From NCBI RefSeq assembly GCF_013283665.1, contig NZ_JABEKU010000001.1, positions 1,736,001 to 1,800,000 on the forward strand: 64,000 nt of DNA, written 5' to 3'. Below are positions 29,188 through 37,536 of this stretch, in pieces (the first letter of the stretch is position 1; every line of letters starts with the position of its first letter). Made by a program: the position numbers and the translations under genes. The notes under the pieces are model-generated. The model did not search any database. It was given only the letters and a program-made list of their open reading frames with translations, and was not told where the DNA came from. This DNA is from Ensifer sesbaniae (GTDB lineage Bacteria; Pseudomonadota; Alphaproteobacteria; Rhizobiales; Rhizobiaceae).

Positions 29188-29775
29188 TCAGTTCAGCGGA
29201 ATGGCGTTCTGATCCTTGCCCGACTGGTAGCTATCGGAAAGGCTCTGGTAGCGGGCGCGGATGCGGGCATCCTGGGCGGCAAGCCGCGCACGGGTCTCAG
29301 TATCGGCGCCCTTCGCAAGGTCCGCGATCGAGGCCGAATGCCAGAAGGCGTTGTCCTTGGCGTAGCCACCCGGCTCCAGGCGGAAGACTTCCTTCAGGAT
29401 CTTCAGATCATGCGGGATCGCGAAACTGTCGCGCGAATCTTCGTGGCTGAAGAAGTAATAGAAATTGTCGAAACCGGCCCAGGTGATGGCCGAAAGGCAC
29501 ATGGAGCAGGGCTCGTGTGTCGACAGGAAAATGAGATCGCGCGTATCGGGCTTCTCCGCCATCTCGTAGAAACGCTTCAGCGTGTGGACCTCACCATGCC
29601 AGAGCGGGTTTTCCGTCTCGTTATTGGTTTCCGCCAGCACCAGCGACAGGTCGGATTTGCGCAGGATCGCAGCGCCAAACACCTTGTTGCCTGCGGCCAC
29701 ACCCTTTTCGGTGAGCGGCAGGATATTCTGCTCGATGACGGTCAAAAGCCGTTCGGCGAGGTCCGATTGGGTCAT
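29188..29775 (-). CDS. Cytidine/deoxycytidylate-deaminase family protein
   Basis: The 195-residue zinc hydrolase-fold protein has the HxE motif WHGEVHTL (about residue 64) and PCxxC as EPCSMCLSAITWAG (about residues 88-94), the zinc ligands and catalytic Glu of the CDA superfamily. It has a longer C-terminal region than tRNA or guanine deaminases (Ala/Arg-rich helix ending NAIPLN). The substrate is not evident. ATG 29775 is preferred because GGAG lies nine bases ahead; an ATG at 29784 sits directly on that site. It forms an operon with mazG. Confidence 0.82.
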   Translation of the reverse strand: MTQSDLAERLLTVIEQNILPLTEKGVAAGNKVFGAAILRKSDLSLVLAETNNETENPLWHGEVHTLKRFYEMAEKPDTRDLIFLSTHEPCSMCLSAITWAGFDNFYYFFSHEDSRDSFAIPHDLKILKEVFRLEPGGYAKDNAFWHSASIADLAKGADTETRARLAAQDARIRARYQSLSDSYQSGKDQNAIPLN

Positions 29776-29874
29776 GTCTTGCATCTCCGGCAGGTCAGTG
29801 ACCGCATTTAACGGAGGTTGCCCCCGCGGCGCAATGGCCGCGGAAGGGTCGGCGGCTTAAGGGGACTGGAGATA

Positions 29875-29904
29875 TTTGCTCAAAATGGTGCACCACCGAG
29901 CAAA
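29875..29904 (+). promoter_or_regulatory. Inverted repeat in the cysG upstream region
   Basis: TTTGCTC (29875-29881) and GAGCAAA (29898-29904) flank the short palindrome GGTGCACC. The element lies about 100 bases before the cysG ATG in the divergent gap. It may be an operator or a leader hairpin; no known factor is matched. Confidence 0.3.
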
Positions 29905-30006
29905 ACAATACGGGACCGGAAAGGCATTGAAATTTCTGTTCCTTCAATTGTCGTGTTCCATGCGGGATATTCGGCGCAGCCTGTAGAAGGAAACCTCTGC
30001 CAGACC

Positions 30007-31467
30007 ATGACGCAGCAGCTCGCCGTATTCCCCGCATTCTTTCGCGTCGCGCAGAAGCGCGTGGCGGTGTTCGGCAATGGCGACGAGGCCTTTGCCAAGG
30101 TGCGGCTGTTGCTGAACACGGAAGCCTCGATCGTCGTCTACGCCGATGAGCCGGAAACAGAGTTCGCGCAGTACCTTCGTGATCGCGCGATCGAACGCGT
30201 GGCGGCCGCCTTCGCTCCCGAGCAGCTCGACGGCGCCATCCTCGTTTTTGCCGCGACCGGCAATGCCGCCGATGACCGGCGCATCGTTGTCGCCGCGCGT
30301 GAACGCAAGATCCCGGCCAATGCAGTCGACCAGCCCGACTTTTGCGACTTCTTCACGCCGGCGCTCGTCAATCGTGCCCCGGTCGCAGTCGCCATCGGCA
30401 CCGAAGGGGCAGGGCCGGTGCTGGCCCAGATGATCCGCGCCCAGATCGATCAGCTCCTTTCGCCTTCCCTCGGTGTCGTTGCATCGCTCGCCGCGAGCTA
30501 TCGCGAGGCTGTCGACCGCCTGGTGCCGCGTGGTGTGGCGCGCCGCCTCTTCTGGCGCCGGTTCTTCCAGGGTCCGGTCGCCGACAGGGTCGCCGGCGGC
30601 GATCTGGCGGCTGCCCGCCGCGAGGCGTCGCGTCTGCTCGATGCGCCCGAGAAGGCGGCTGGCCATGTCTGGCTCGTTGGTGCCGGTCCGGGCGCTGAAG
30701 ACCTGCTGACGCTTCGCGCTCAGCGCGTGATGATGGAGGCCGATGCGATCGTCTATGACGCGCTGGTGCCGCAGGCGATCGTCGATATGGGCCGCCGCGA
30801 CGCCGAGCGCCTGTCCGTCGGCAAGCGCAAGGGCTGCCACACGAAGTCTCAGGACGAGATCAACCAGTTGCTCGTGGCGCTCGCGGCCGAAGGCAAGCGA
30901 GTCGTTCGCCTGAAGTCCGGTGATCCCTTGGTCTACGGCCGCGCTGGCGAAGAAATGGCAGCACTGCGCGAAGCCGGTATCAGCTATGAGATCGTCCCGG
31001 GGATTACGTCGGCCTTTGCTGCCGCCGCTGATTTCGAATTGCCGCTGACGCTGCGCGGCGTTGCCTCTTCGCTGGTCTTCACCACCGGTCACGATCTGAC
31101 CGGCGAAGTTCTGCCCGATTGGGCACGGCTTGCCGTTTCCGGTGCCACGATCGCGGTCTATATGGGCCGGACTGTCGCCGCGTCCGTCGCTGGCCGTCTG
31201 ATGCAGGCGGGCCTTCCGGCGGAAACGACCGTCGCCGTCATCGAGAACGCCAGCCGCGCGGATCGTCGCTTGCTGCATGGCACGCTGAAGGATCTTCCGG
31301 ATCTCGAAAACCGGAGCGAGCTTTCAGGTCCGGTCATGGTCATCATTGGCGAGGCCGTTGCCGGCGCCAACTTCGGGCGGTCCGAACCGCTCGTCGTCGG
31401 CAAATCACGCGGTGCCAAGAAGACCGCTGAAGTCGCCTCCGGGCGCAACGAACAGATTTTGAGCTGA
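30007..31467 (+). CDS. cysG: Siroheme synthase (uroporphyrinogen-III methyltransferase/precorrin-2 dehydrogenase-ferrochelatase)
   Basis: The 486-residue multifunctional enzyme makes siroheme, the prosthetic group of the sulfite reductase encoded downstream. The N-terminal third (FPAFFRVAQKRVAVFGNGDEAFAKVRLL) is the NAD-dependent precorrin-2 dehydrogenase/ferrochelatase. The C-terminal half (VWLVGAGPGAEDLLTLRA, VVRLKSGDPLVYGRAGEE, VPGITSAFAAA) is the SAM-dependent methyltransferase. The start at 30007 matches the family N-terminus; the longer in-frame extension is unsupported. It is the first gene of a five-gene sulfite-assimilation cluster ending with fpr. Confidence 0.96.
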   Translation: MTQQLAVFPAFFRVAQKRVAVFGNGDEAFAKVRLLLNTEASIVVYADEPETEFAQYLRDRAIERVAAAFAPEQLDGAILVFAATGNAADDRRIVVAARERKIPANAVDQPDFCDFFTPALVNRAPVAVAIGTEGAGPVLAQMIRAQIDQLLSPSLGVVASLAASYREAVDRLVPRGVARRLFWRRFFQGPVADRVAGGDLAAARREASRLLDAPEKAAGHVWLVGAGPGAEDLLTLRAQRVMMEADAIVYDALVPQAIVDMGRRDAERLSVGKRKGCHTKSQDEINQLLVALAAEGKRVVRLKSGDPLVYGRAGEEMAALREAGISYEIVPGITSAFAAAADFELPLTLRGVASSLVFTTGHDLTGEVLPDWARLAVSGATIAVYMGRTVAASVAGRLMQAGLPAETTVAVIENASRADRRLLHGTLKDLPDLENRSELSGPVMVIIGEAVAGANFGRSEPLVVGKSRGAKKTAEVASGRNEQILS

Positions 31468-31477
31468 GGAAGAGACG

Positions 31478-31792
31478 ATGGTGAGCAAGGTTTTGACGGC
31501 AAATCGGCTTTCGGACGGCATTTCCGTCTGGCTGGATGCCGCCGGCAACTGGGCCGAATCGCTTCAGGATGCCTTTGTTGCCCGCCATGCCGAGGCCGTG
31601 ACGGCACTCGAAGCCACGGGCAAGCAGGCGTTCGAGGATAACAAGGTCGTCGACGTCAATGTCGTCGACGTCGAAGAGATCAACGGCACGCTTCGGCCGC
31701 TGCGCATGCGTGAACGCATCCGCGCCGAAGGCCCGTCCATCCCCTATGCTGCCGGCTACAACGGTCTGGCCGGCCCGAAACACGCTGCCTGA
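31478..31792 (+). CDS. DUF2849 domain protein of the sulfite-reductase operon
   Basis: The 104-residue protein contains KVLTANRLSDGISVWLDAAGNW and a C-terminal RPLRMRERIRAEGPSIPYAAGY, the pattern of DUF2849. The family is found between cysG and cysI in alphaproteobacteria and has no defined biochemical role. It starts 10 bases after cysG and ends 14 bases before cysI, so it is co-transcribed. A role in sulfite reductase assembly or electron delivery is an inference from location only. Confidence 0.88.
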   Translation: MVSKVLTANRLSDGISVWLDAAGNWAESLQDAFVARHAEAVTALEATGKQAFEDNKVVDVNVVDVEEINGTLRPLRMRERIRAEGPSIPYAAGYNGLAGPKHAA

Positions 31793-31806
31793 GGAACCGA
31801 TACCCG

Positions 31807-33477
31807 ATGTACCGTTACGATGAATTCGACCACGCTTTCGTTTCCTCCCGCGTCGAACAGTTCCGCGATCAGGTCGGGCGCCGCCTGAGCGGCGAGCTCG
31901 CCGAAGATGCCTTCAAGCCGCTGCGCCTGATGAACGGCGTCTATTTGCAGCTGCATGCCTATATGCTGCGCGTCGCCATTCCCTATGGCACGTTGTCGAG
32001 CCGTCAGATGCGCATGCTCGCCCATATCGCGCGCAAATATGACCGCGGCTATGGCCACTTCACCACCCGCCAGAACATCCAGTACAACTGGCCGCGCCTT
32101 TCCGATACACCGGATATCCTGCAGGAACTGGCGACGGTCGAGATGCACGCGCTCCAGACTTCGGGCAACTGCATTCGCAATGTCACGGCCGATCACTTCG
32201 CCGGGGCGGCGGCCGATGAGGTCGCTGATCCAAGGCCTTATGCCGAGATCCTGAGACAATGGTCGAGCGTTCACCCGGAGTTCTCGTTCCTCCCGCGCAA
32301 GTTCAAGATCGCCGTCACCGGCGCCGAGCGTGACCGCGCCGCGATCCAGGTCCACGATATCGGCCTGCACCTTAAGAAGGACGAGAACGGCCGCATCGGC
32401 TTTGCCGTCTATGTCGGCGGTGGCCAGGGCCGCACCCCGATGATCGCCAAGAAGATCCGCGACTTCCTGCCGGAAGAGGACCTGCTGTCCTACACGACGG
32501 CGATCATGCGCGTGTACAACCTCCACGGCCGCCGCGACAACAAGTACAAGGCCCGCATCAAGATCCTCGTGCACGAGACCGGCGCCGAAGAACTGGCAGG
32601 CCAGGTCGAGGTCGAATTTGCTGCGCTCAAGGACACGGAACTGAAGCTGCCTGAGACGGACATCCAGGCGATCGCCACCTATTTCATGCCGCCGGCGCTC
32701 GGCAACCGCGCCGAAGGCTGGGAGAGCCTCGCACGCTGGAAGAAGACCGATGCGGACTTTGCCCGCTGGGTGCAGCAGAACGTGCAGCCGCACAAGCATC
32801 CGGATTACGGCATGGTGACGATCTCGCTGAAGCCGATCGGCGGCATTCCGGGTGACGCCACCGACGCGCAGATGGATGCCGTTGCTGATATCGCCGAGGA
32901 ATATGCCTTCGACGAAATTCGCGTCAGCCACGAGCAGAACCTCATCCTGCCGCATGTGGCGCTGGCCGATCTCGAGCCGGTTTACCGTGCGCTCGTTGCC
33001 GCCGGCCTTGCGACCGCCAATGCCGGCCTGATCACGGATATCATTGCCTGTCCGGGGCTGGATTACTGCGCGCTTGCCAATGCACGCTCCATTCCGGTGG
33101 CCCAGGAGATTTCGAACCGCTTCGGCTCGCCCGAGCGCCAGGCCGAGATCGGTGAGCTGAAGATCAAGATCTCCGGCTGCATCAACGCTTGCGGTCATCA
33201 CCATGTCGGCCATATCGGCCTGCTTGGTGTCGAGAAGAAGGGTGCGGAACTCTATCAGATCACGCTCGGCGGCTCCGGCGACGAGAACACCTCGATCGGC
33301 GAGATCATCGGCCGCGGCTTCGAGCCGGAGAAGGTGACCGATGCCGTCGAGACGATCGTCGACACCTATCTGGGACTTCGCCGCGACAAGGACGAGACCT
33401 TCCTCGAAGCCTATCGCCGCGTCGGCCCGCAACCCTTCAAGGACGCGCTCTATGGCAGTGCGCAGGAAGCTGCCTGA
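31807..33477 (+). CDS. cysI: Sulfite reductase hemoprotein subunit (nitrite/sulfite reductase family)
   Basis: The 556-residue enzyme reduces sulfite to sulfide with six electrons. It has two ferredoxin-like half-domains and the Fe4S4-siroheme cysteine set: CPGLDYC (about residue 416) and SGCINACGHHH (about 458). The arrangement fits a ferredoxin- or flavodoxin-dependent type rather than an NADPH-CysJ type. fpr, 0.7 kb downstream, could supply electrons. The ATG is 14 bases after the DUF2849 gene. Confidence 0.94.
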   Translation: MYRYDEFDHAFVSSRVEQFRDQVGRRLSGELAEDAFKPLRLMNGVYLQLHAYMLRVAIPYGTLSSRQMRMLAHIARKYDRGYGHFTTRQNIQYNWPRLSDTPDILQELATVEMHALQTSGNCIRNVTADHFAGAAADEVADPRPYAEILRQWSSVHPEFSFLPRKFKIAVTGAERDRAAIQVHDIGLHLKKDENGRIGFAVYVGGGQGRTPMIAKKIRDFLPEEDLLSYTTAIMRVYNLHGRRDNKYKARIKILVHETGAEELAGQVEVEFAALKDTELKLPETDIQAIATYFMPPALGNRAEGWESLARWKKTDADFARWVQQNVQPHKHPDYGMVTISLKPIGGIPGDATDAQMDAVADIAEEYAFDEIRVSHEQNLILPHVALADLEPVYRALVAAGLATANAGLITDIIACPGLDYCALANARSIPVAQEISNRFGSPERQAEIGELKIKISGCINACGHHHVGHIGLLGVEKKGAELYQITLGGSGDENTSIGEIIGRGFEPEKVTDAVETIVDTYLGLRRDKDETFLEAYRRVGPQPFKDALYGSAQEAA

Positions 33478-33493
33478 GGCGCAAGGAACGGAT

Positions 33494-33994
33494 ATGACGA
33501 AAATTTGGAAGGAAACCGGCTTCGTAGGCGACGATCCCTGGATCATCGAGACGGAGGAAACGAAGGCGGGCTCGAACGAGAAGGCGATTATTGGCCTCGA
33601 TGCGTTCCTCGCCAAGGTCGAAACGAGCGACGAAACCGGCCTCGGCGTGATCATCGCGCCGGCGGATGACGTGACGAAGCTGGCGCCCCATCTCGATCGC
33701 GTCGCTCTCGTGGCGGTGGCGTTCCCGGCCTTCAACGACGGTCGCGCCTTCAGCCACGCGTCGCTGTTGCGCTCGCGGCTCGGCTTTGGCGGCGAGGTGA
33801 GGGCGATCGGTGACGTGCTGATCGACCAGATCCCGCTTATGCTGCGCTGCGGTGTCGATAGCTTCGCAGTCAGCAATGCGACGGCTCTCAAGCGCCTTTC
33901 GGAAGGGCGCCTGCCTGGAATCGCCGTTCACTACCAGCCGACGGCAAAGCCCTCGACCGACGCAAAATCCTATAGCTGGCGGCGTGTTTCATGA
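33494..33994 (+). CDS. DUF934 domain protein of the sulfite-reductase operon
   Basis: The 166-residue protein contains VALVAVAFPAFNDGRAFSHASLLRSRLGFGGEVRAIGDVLIDQI-type sequence (quoted in parts: FPAFNDGRAFS, LRSRLGF, GEVRAIGDV), the signature of DUF934. The family follows cysI in many Proteobacteria and is thought to accompany sulfite reduction; its activity is undefined. The start at 33494 is 16 bases after cysI, with AAGGAACGG upstream. Confidence 0.9.
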   Translation: MTKIWKETGFVGDDPWIIETEETKAGSNEKAIIGLDAFLAKVETSDETGLGVIIAPADDVTKLAPHLDRVALVAVAFPAFNDGRAFSHASLLRSRLGFGGEVRAIGDVLIDQIPLMLRCGVDSFAVSNATALKRLSEGRLPGIAVHYQPTAKPSTDAKSYSWRRVS

Positions 33995-34108
33995 AGCAAT
34001 GCCTAGAAAAATGTGATGCGGTTTCCGTCTGGCTTGGCGCAAGAGTTGGGTCGGATTGGCCGCGACAGTGTGAAGCACGCTGAAAATCCCGCGAAAGCGA
34101 CTATATTT

Positions 34109-34125
34109 GGAAGGGAATTCCTTCC
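34109..34125 (+). promoter_or_regulatory. Dyad in the fpr upstream region
   Basis: GGAAG-G-GAATTC-CTTCC is an almost perfect palindrome centred in the 200-base gap before fpr, about 70 bases from the ATG. The gap holds no other gene that I can support. It could be an operator giving fpr its own control. Confidence 0.25.
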
Positions 34126-34194
34126 CATCGCGCATGGCTTGGAATATCCGGTCATTGTTGATAAACAGGGTCATCATTACAGGACTTTAGCCAG

Positions 34195-35007
34195 ATGAAT
34201 GCTCCGGCAAAAACGGAAGATTTCGCGATCCAGGCACCGGCAGGCGTTTACGTCGAGACGGTGACGAGCGTTGAGCATTATACGGATCGGCTCTTCCGCT
34301 TCCGCATGACCCGCCCTGCGGAATTCCGTTTCCGCTCGGGTGAATTCGCGATGATCGGCCTGATGGTTGGCGACAAGCCGATCTATCGCGCCTATTCGAT
34401 CGCCAGCCCCGCCTGGGACGAAGAGCTCGAGTTCTTCTCGATCAAGGTGCCGGATGGCCCGCTGACCTCGCATCTCCAGGCGATCAAGCCCGGCGACAAG
34501 GTGCTGATGCGCAAGAAGCCGACTGGCACGCTGGTGCTTGATGCGCTGGTTCCCGGCCGCCGTCTCTACATGTTCTCGACCGGAACCGGCATTGCACCCT
34601 TCGCGAGCCTGATCCGCGATCCGGAGACCTATGAAAAGTTCGAGGAAGTGATCCTCACCCATACCTGCCGCGACGTCGCCGAACTGAAGTACGGCTTTGA
34701 TCTCGTCGAGGAAATCCGCAATCACGAGTTCCTGAACGAGATCGTCGGCGACAAGCTGCGCCACTATGCGACGGTGACCCGCGAGGACTATCCGTTCAAG
34801 GGCCGTGTCACCGACCTGATGGTCAACGGCAAGTTCTTCTCCGATCTCGGCCTGCCGCCGCTCGATCCGGCTGTCGACCGCGGCATGATCTGCGGTTCGA
34901 CGGCGATGCTGAAGGACACCAAGGAAATCCTCGAGGCAGCCGGGCTGACCGAGGGCGCCAACAACAAGCCGGCCGAATTCGTGATCGAGCGGGCCTTCGT
35001 CGGCTGA
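34195..35007 (+). CDS. fpr: Ferredoxin--NADP+ reductase
   Basis: The 270-residue flavoenzyme exchanges electrons between NADPH and ferredoxin or flavodoxin. It has the FAD motif RAYSIAS (about residue 65), the NADP-binding FSTGTGIAPFASLIRD (about residue 124), THTCRDVAEL and ICGSTAMLKD, and the C-terminal EFVIERAFVG ending used by the bacterial subclass. It is the last gene of the sulfite-assimilation block and ends in a good terminator. Confidence 0.96.
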   Translation: MNAPAKTEDFAIQAPAGVYVETVTSVEHYTDRLFRFRMTRPAEFRFRSGEFAMIGLMVGDKPIYRAYSIASPAWDEELEFFSIKVPDGPLTSHLQAIKPGDKVLMRKKPTGTLVLDALVPGRRLYMFSTGTGIAPFASLIRDPETYEKFEEVILTHTCRDVAELKYGFDLVEEIRNHEFLNEIVGDKLRHYATVTREDYPFKGRVTDLMVNGKFFSDLGLPPLDPAVDRGMICGSTAMLKDTKEILEAAGLTEGANNKPAEFVIERAFVG

Positions 35008-35033
35008 TCCCGGTTCCAGGCAATCTTCGATTT

Positions 35034-35070
35034 AACGAAAGGCGTCCCCAGGGCGCCTTTCGTTGTTTGT
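35034..35070 (+). terminator. Intrinsic terminator after fpr
   Basis: AACGAAAGGCG pairs exactly with CGCCTTTCGTT around a 9-base loop and is followed by GTTTGTGG. It closes the conserved block immediately before the accessory region. Confidence 0.8.
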
Positions 35071-35083
35071 GGTGGGCATTCGT

Positions 35084-35265
35084 CGCTAAGGGCGGAGCCA
35101 TTCGCCGGAGGTTTCGATGGTCTCGCATGTGGGGCATACGGAGCACGATGTCGATATTCTGGTGACCGAGCACCGGCAGCCGACCTGTGCGGCCTCGCGC
35201 CGCGCGAGCGCGGCCGCGACCCGTGGTGGCCAGACGCCTCATATCCTAATGGCGTGATGCGTGGC
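35084..35265 (+). pseudogene. Remnant of an acetyl-CoA hydrolase/CoA-transferase family gene
   Basis: Between fpr and the GntR gene, three frames together spell the C-terminal signature of the acetyl-CoA hydrolase/transferase family. AIRR is followed by VSMVSHVGHTEHDVDILVTE-type sequence (from 35111 onward: SMVSHVG, HTEHDVDILV) and then, after a frame change near 35163, ADLCGLAPRERGRD. In intact members this reads continuously as VSHVDHTEHDV...TEQGLADLRGLAPRERAR. Only about 60 residues' worth survives, with at least two frame changes and no 5' part. It is a non-functional scar of a once larger gene, marking deletion or rearrangement at this junction. Confidence 0.75.
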
Positions 35266-35342
35266 TTGACGGTATGAGAGTGAAGAAATCATTGTCAAAG
35301 CAAATGGTTGCGGTGATTTCCTCGCACTTGTGCGACCGGTCC

Positions 35343-35960
35343 TCAGGCGTCTGATAGATAGTTCATCAATTCCGTCATCGCCGCAGACGCAGTTGGAGCG
35401 TCACCCCTTTCGATCGCATCGATCACGGTGATGTGGCGGCGAACCGATCCAGCCATCTTTTCCGGAGAGGACGACGCAAACCAAATGCGGCGCGCATGGG
35501 TCTGCAAAGGTGCCAGCGCCGCAGTCAGGAAGCGGTTGGGACAGGCCTCCTCCATCAGTTCGTCAAAGACCTTGTCGGCGACGAGGAAACCCTCCAAGTC
35601 GCCTGCGTCGAGACAGGCGGCCATCTCCACGCCGCAGGCTTTCATCGCGCGCCGGTCATCGGCGCTCGCGTGTGTCGCGACCAGAGCTGCCGCAAGCGGC
35701 TCCAACTTCTGCCGGGCCTGCATGACATGGACCTGGTCGTCGGGACGGATCGTGGTGATCTGCAGGCCGACACGCGGTCGCACATCCATCAGGCCCTGCC
35801 AGGCGAGCTTCTGGATCGCCTCGCGAACCGGCGTTCGGCCAAGCCCCGCGAGCTCGATCAACCGTTTCTCGGTGACCAGGGCGCCGGGCTCGAGCTTGAG
35901 TGTCACGATGAGCCGCTCGAGCGCAAGATAGGCTAGGTGCGCTTGGGATTGCAGTGACAT
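35343..35960 (-). CDS. GntR-family transcriptional regulator (FCD type)
   Basis: The 205-residue protein has an N-terminal winged helix (GALVTEKRLIELAGLGRTPVREAI, residues about 27-52, with the hallmark GRTPVREAI). The all-helical C-terminal FCD domain has metal/ligand-type positions (RQKLEPLAAALVA, FDELMEEACPN, HITVIDAIERGD). The ATG at 35960 is preceded by AAAGGAACGGC; the longer frame upstream is non-coding in style. It is transcribed away from the flavocytochrome operon, with a 272-base gap containing a palindrome. It may repress or activate that operon and itself; the effector is unknown. Confidence 0.88.
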   Translation of the reverse strand: MSLQSQAHLAYLALERLIVTLKLEPGALVTEKRLIELAGLGRTPVREAIQKLAWQGLMDVRPRVGLQITTIRPDDQVHVMQARQKLEPLAAALVATHASADDRRAMKACGVEMAACLDAGDLEGFLVADKVFDELMEEACPNRFLTAALAPLQTHARRIWFASSSPEKMAGSVRRHITVIDAIERGDAPTASAAMTELMNYLSDA

Positions 35961-35975
35961 GCCGTTCCTTTGCTT

Positions 35976-35987
35976 CTGATATATCAG
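35976..35987. promoter_or_regulatory. Candidate GntR/FCD operator
   Basis: CTGATATATCAG is a perfect 12-bp palindrome located 16 bases upstream of the regulator's ATG in the divergent gap. AT-centred palindromes of this length are typical binding sites of FCD-type GntR regulators, so autoregulation is plausible. It is 245 bases from the divergent membrane reductase gene. Confidence 0.5.
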
Positions 35988-36232
35988 GAGCTTGCACAAT
36001 TTCTCACAAGGAGGCAAGCAAGGCGATCGTCGCAACCCGGTATCGCCTTTCAAGCTGATGCGAACCTTGAGAAAGGTAAATGAGCAAGCGCTCAAAAATC
36101 ACGAATTTCAAAGGCATGAATAAAGGAAGCTCATCAGCCGTTTCCAGCGGGAATGATGTTGACGAATGGTAAGGGGCTTGTCAGTCTTCTCCTTGGCAAC
36201 AACCATCTGACGTCGGCGTTGAGGGGCGCAGG

Positions 36233-37492
36233 ATGCAAGTGGGCGCGTTTCTGGTCTGGTCGCTGATGGTGATTGCGGGGCTGTTGGCCGTGCCCGCGGT
36301 CAGCCACACCAACGCATTGACGACATTCTCCCTGATGGCCTCGTCTGCCGCTTTCGTCGGCATGGCGATCGCTCAATTCATGGCCGCGCGCCCGCCGTTC
36401 GTCGAAGCCTTGTTCGGCGGTCTCGACCGCGTTTATCACTTCCACCGCAGGATCGGCATCTCCGTGCTGATCCTGATCCTCGTCCATTATTTTCTAAAGC
36501 CCGATTTCAAGGGGCTGGCACTGACGAGCGGCCTGAACCACCTAGCCGCTTCGGCCGGGAAGTATGCCTTCTATGGGTTCGTCGTCCTGCTGGTCCTCAG
36601 CATCGTCAAGGTCATCCCGAGGATAAAGATAGAGATTCCCTACCACCTCTGGCGATACACGCACCGCCTGATCGGTCTGCTCTTCGTTCTCGTCGCTTTC
36701 CACCAGATGTTCATCAAACGTCCTTACGACGGCACTGCGATGCTCGCGGTCTACCTGAACGTTTTTGCCGCGCTCGGCATTCTGAGCTACGCCTATACCC
36801 AGCTTCTGCCCTGGCTCAGAACGCGCGGCTACGAGGTTTTTGACGTGGCCAGGGAGAACGGCGCGACCGTGATCGCAGCGCGGCCACTCGGGCGTCGCCT
36901 CCGCGCGAGGCCGGGGCAATTCGGGTTTCTGCGCGTGATGAAGCCGGGCCTTCGGGAGCCGCACCCGTTTACGATCGCCGGCATTGAGGCTAACGGCATC
37001 GTCCGCTTCGCGATCAAGCCGCTCGGGGACTATACGCAAGCGCTCCGTGACAATATCGCGGCCGGTGATCGGCTGAAGCTCGAAGGCGGCTACGGCCGCT
37101 TCAATCATCGTCGTGGCGGCAAGAAGCAGATCTGGCTTGCCGGCGGCATCGGCGTTACGCCGTTCCTGGCGATGGCGCGGCACCTCAAGGGCGACGAAGG
37201 GCAGCAGATCCACATGGTCTATTGCGTTCGCGACCGACGCGAGGCGATCGGCCTGGAAACCTTCGAGGCGCAGGCGCGGACGCTCGGAAACTTCAGTTTC
37301 GTCCTGCATGATTCCTCTGCGGATGGACGCCTGGACGCGGCCAAGCTGGCAACCGGAAGCGTGATCGATCCGTCGGAGGCCGACCTGTGGTTTTGCGGTC
37401 CGCCGCCGCTGAGAGAAGCAATCGTCAAGGGCTTGAACGAACTCGGCAAGAAGCCAAGGCGAATCGAGTTCGAGCGGTTTCAGTTTCGATAA
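36233..37492 (+). CDS. Ferric-reductase-like transmembrane flavocytochrome
   Basis: The 419-residue protein has an N-terminal ferric_reduct-type domain with about six membrane segments (residues 1-195) and conserved His residues suited to haem b ligation (YHFHRRIG, LVHYF, YTHRLIG, AFHQMF). A ferredoxin-reductase module follows: FAD site HPFTIAG (about 243), NAD(P) site GGIGVTPFLAMA (about 302) and WFCGPPPLREAI (about 387). It should carry electrons from cytoplasmic NAD(P)H across the inner membrane. It is the first gene of the accessory operon, 44 bases before the multihaem cytochrome, a likely acceptor. The physiological substrate is unknown. Confidence 0.88.
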   Translation: MQVGAFLVWSLMVIAGLLAVPAVSHTNALTTFSLMASSAAFVGMAIAQFMAARPPFVEALFGGLDRVYHFHRRIGISVLILILVHYFLKPDFKGLALTSGLNHLAASAGKYAFYGFVVLLVLSIVKVIPRIKIEIPYHLWRYTHRLIGLLFVLVAFHQMFIKRPYDGTAMLAVYLNVFAALGILSYAYTQLLPWLRTRGYEVFDVARENGATVIAARPLGRRLRARPGQFGFLRVMKPGLREPHPFTIAGIEANGIVRFAIKPLGDYTQALRDNIAAGDRLKLEGGYGRFNHRRGGKKQIWLAGGIGVTPFLAMARHLKGDEGQQIHMVYCVRDRREAIGLETFEAQARTLGNFSFVLHDSSADGRLDAAKLATGSVIDPSEADLWFCGPPPLREAIVKGLNELGKKPRRIEFERFQFR

Positions 37493-37536
37493 GCAGCAGA
37501 TTTCACGAGTGACTTTTTGAATGAGGAGAGGGTTTC

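Noticed and set aside
29818-30006. N-terminal extension of cysG by 63 residues
   Set aside because: The extension has no family similarity and overlaps the divergent promoter region; the family start fits ATG 30007.
31756-33891. 711-residue antisense frame over cysI
   Set aside because: Shadow of cysI; cysI carries full siroheme/Fe-S motifs.
34013-34198. 61-residue frame in the cysI-block/fpr gap
   Set aside because: No ribosome site or recognisable pattern, and it overlaps the fpr start region.
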